From: Sphingobacteriales bacterium
Lineage (GTDB): Bacteria > Bacteroidota > Bacteroidia > Chitinophagales > Chitinophagaceae
Reading direction: 5' to 3'
DNA length: 6,466 bases
Assembly: GCA_023251215.1 (NCBI GenBank)
Contig: JAHEZF010000096.1
Coordinates: 1-6,466 of the forward strand
Shown: positions 4,535 to 6,466 of the stretch, piece after piece
How positions within the stretch are numbered: position 1 is the stretch's first letter
Layout: every line of letters begins with the position of its first letter
Position numbers and translations under genes: made by a program
The notes under the pieces: generated by a model
Database searches by the model: none
Told to the model about the DNA's origin: nothing
What the model saw: the letters and a program-made list of their open reading frames with translations, nothing else

Positions 4535-6466
4535 ATGAGAAAAATGAAATTCCTCGCAGGGATAAGTTGGATTTTACTCCTGTGCAATGAGTTGATTGCC
4601 CAGCCAACTTTCCCCGAAAACGGTGTGGCTGACCCACGCCACGGACATTACGCTTTTACCAATGCCACTATTGTAAAAGACGTAAACACAACTTTGACCA
4701 ACGCCACATTAGTCATTAAAGACGGCAAGATCGTTTCTGTTGGTACTAACCTGAGTGTACCAGCCGGTGCAGTGGAAGTAGATTGTAAAGGCAAATACCT
4801 TTATCCATCTTTTATTGACATTTATACGGATTATGGCACGCCCCAGCGCCAGCAAACCACAACGGGAGGATTCAATTTTTTTGCACAGCAGCAAATTGAA
4901 TCAAATATAAAAGGCCCTTATGGCTGGAACCAGGCAATTAAATCGGACGTAGATGTTTATAAAGTTTTTAATGTAAATGAAACATCAGCCAAACCAATGC
5001 GTGAAGCAGGTTTTGGTACTGTGCTTACTCATGTAAAAGATGGGGTGGCAAGAGGAACAGGTGCTGTGGTTACTTTGGCCAATGAAAAAGAGAACCTGGC
5101 GATTGTAAAAGAAAAAGCTTCTGCACATTACTCTTTCAGTAAAGGAACGTCAACTCAAAGCTATCCCAGTTCTATGATGGGATACATTGCTTTGCTTCGT
5201 CAGACTTTTCTGGATGCTGCCTGGTATAAAAACAAACCTGATCTGGAAGGATTTAATTTATCACTCCAGGCATGGAATGACAACCAGAACCTGCCGCAGA
5301 TCTTTGAAGCAAACGACAAATGGAATGATTTAAGAGCCGACAGAATTGGGGATGAATTTGGGGTTCAGTATATAATCAAAGCAGGTCAGAATGAATATCA
5401 GCGCATCAAAGAGATGAAAACAACCAACGCTACATTCATTGTTCCGTTAAATTATCCGCAGGCACAGGATGTGGAAGACCCCAACGATGCAAGATTTGTT
5501 TCACTGGAAGATATGAAGCATTGGGAGCTGGCTCCCACCAATCCTGCAGCATTTGAAAAAGCCGGAATTTCTTTTTGCATTACTGCCTCTGACTTAAGAA
5601 CGGTGAGTTTATTCTGGAGCAGCTTGCGTAAAGCAATGGATTATGGTTTAAGTGAAACAAAAGCATTAGAAGCTTTGACAAAAACTCCGGCAACCACTTT
5701 GGGTGTTTATGATAAAGTGGGCAGCCTGGATGCAGGAAAGCTTGCCAATTTTTTAATTACCAATGGACCCATCTTTAATGAGAAAACAAATATTCTGTTC
5801 AATTACGTGCAGGGCATTAAATATACCTTGAAAGATGATGGTAATATCACAGGCAGTTATAATCTTACCGTCAATACAGCATCAGGTACTGAAAAATATA
5901 CATTGGATGTAAAAAGCAGCAGCTCATTGAGTATGTACGGAAAAGATACCCTGAATACTAAATTCAGTTTTGATGGCAAGCAAATCAAATTGAGTTATGC
6001 CCCAATGCCAAAAAGACAAAGACCATCATTCCCTGTTGGTGATTCTTCACAAAGACGTGGAGGATTTCCAGGTGGATTTGGTGCCGGACAAACGCCAACA
6101 TTGCCAGCTTCAGCTACAAGATTGAGCGGTGTAACTAATGGTACAGAATGGAATGGAACCGGCATGGATTCAGTAGGGAATGCATTAACATGGACAGCAA
6201 TATTTGTAAAAGCTATTGAAGTAAAGGCTGACACTATAAAGAAAAAAGAACCGCCGGTTCTCGGAAAAGTTACTTATCCATTCTTAGCATTCGGATGGGA
6301 CGAAGCCAATCAACCCAAACAGGAAACGATTCTGATTAAAAATGCAACTGTCTGGACAAATGAAAAAGATGGTGTTTTACAAAACACGGATGTATTACTC
6401 AAAAATGGAAAGATTGCAGCAATCGGGAAAAATCTGAATGAGCCGGGAGCAAGGGTGATTGATGGA
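4535..6466 (+). CDS. Exported tandem-domain amidohydrolase (3' end beyond window)
   Basis: The frame is open for 644 codons from the ATG at 4535 to the right edge. Residues 1-23 are a signal peptide (MRKMKF start, hydrophobic core, cleavage near LIAQ); Cys17 lacks a proper lipobox. Residues about 40-430 form a first amidohydrolase/imidazolonepropionase-like module: NATLVIKDGKIVSVG (56-70), PSFIDIYTDYG (91-101), then ITASD (349-353), ALTKTPATTLGVYDKVGSLDAGKLANFLI (380-408). Its usual metal-binding HxH is replaced by Tyr97-Thr-Asp99, so this module is probably not a normal metal hydrolase. Residues about 430-590 are a beta-rich spacer (GNITGSYNLTV, TEWNGTG) with a Gly/Arg/Phe-rich linker at 491-520. 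From about 597, ETILIKNATVWTNEKDG starts a second module, whose metal site would lie just beyond the window. Tandem proteins of this kind act in the periplasm or outside the cell. The substrate is unknown. A start at the second ATG (4544, MKFLAG) is also possible. Confidence 0.88.
   Translation, partial: MRKMKFLAGISWILLLCNELIAQPTFPENGVADPRHGHYAFTNATIVKDVNTTLTNATLVIKDGKIVSVGTNLSVPAGAVEVDCKGKYLYPSFIDIYTDYGTPQRQQTTTGGFNFFAQQQIESNIKGPYGWNQAIKSDVDVYKVFNVNETSAKPMREAGFGTVLTHVKDGVARGTGAVVTLANEKENLAIVKEKASAHYSFSKGTSTQSYPSSMMGYIALLRQTFLDAAWYKNKPDLEGFNLSLQAWNDNQNLPQIFEANDKWNDLRADRIGDEFGVQYIIKAGQNEYQRIKEMKTTNATFIVPLNYPQAQDVEDPNDARFVSLEDMKHWELAPTNPAAFEKAGISFCITASDLRTVSLFWSSLRKAMDYGLSETKALEALTKTPATTLGVYDKVGSLDAGKLANFLITNGPIFNEKTNILFNYVQGIKYTLKDDGNITGSYNLTVNTASGTEKYTLDVKSSSSLSMYGKDTLNTKFSFDGKQIKLSYAPMPKRQRPSFPVGDSSQRRGGFPGGFGAGQTPTLPASATRLSGVTNGTEWNGTGMDSVGNALTWTAIFVKAIEVKADTIKKKEPPVLGKVTYPFLAFGWDEANQPKQETILIKNATVWTNEKDGVLQNTDVLLKNGKIAAIGKNLNEPGARVIDG

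Noticed and set aside
5995..6234. Minus-strand frame of 79 codons inside the amidohydrolase
   Set aside because: It is antisense to a clear coding region, has no family-like features, and its Pro/Gly-rich composition mirrors the Gly-rich linker on the other strand.

Overview
The window looks like chromosomal DNA of a member of the Bacteroidota, most likely a Chitinophagaceae-type organism. This rests on moderate GC, absence of clear Shine-Dalgarno sequences, a secreted SPOR-domain protein, a roughly 1000-residue-class exported tandem amidohydrolase, and gene sequences of a Bacteroidota flavour. The genus assignment is inference, as no marker gene is present.

Layout: five genes lie on the minus strand and one on the plus strand, divided by a 147-bp divergent intergenic region (about 4388-4534). 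Reading the minus strand in the direction of transcription, the order is deoC (deoxyribose-phosphate aldolase, 4387-3467), a full-length aldehyde dehydrogenase (3370-1889), a short aldehyde dehydrogenase-like protein without a catalytic domain (1783-833), a small exported SPOR-domain protein (799-341), and the first 92 codons of an M20-family amidohydrolase/peptidase (276-1, cut by the window edge). On the plus strand, an exported amidohydrolase starts at 4535 and runs off the right edge after 644 codons.

How the genes fit together: DeoC cleaves 2-deoxyribose 5-phosphate to glyceraldehyde 3-phosphate and acetaldehyde, and the adjacent ALDH is the obvious candidate to oxidise the acetaldehyde. 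The most interesting point is that the ALDH plus the truncated, catalytically dead ALDH-like protein look like the two halves of an ALDH16-type protein encoded as separate genes. The DeoC is of the long type that resembles animal DERA. The SPOR and M20 genes are probably housekeeping neighbours rather than parts of the pathway.

Both spaces between the three deoC-ALDH genes are filled by imperfect palindromic repeats built from CTTTGCG or CTCTGCG words (about 3400-3459 and 1797-1873). These are REP-like elements and may influence relative expression of the genes. No RNA genes, transposases, CRISPR arrays or convincing intrinsic terminators were found.
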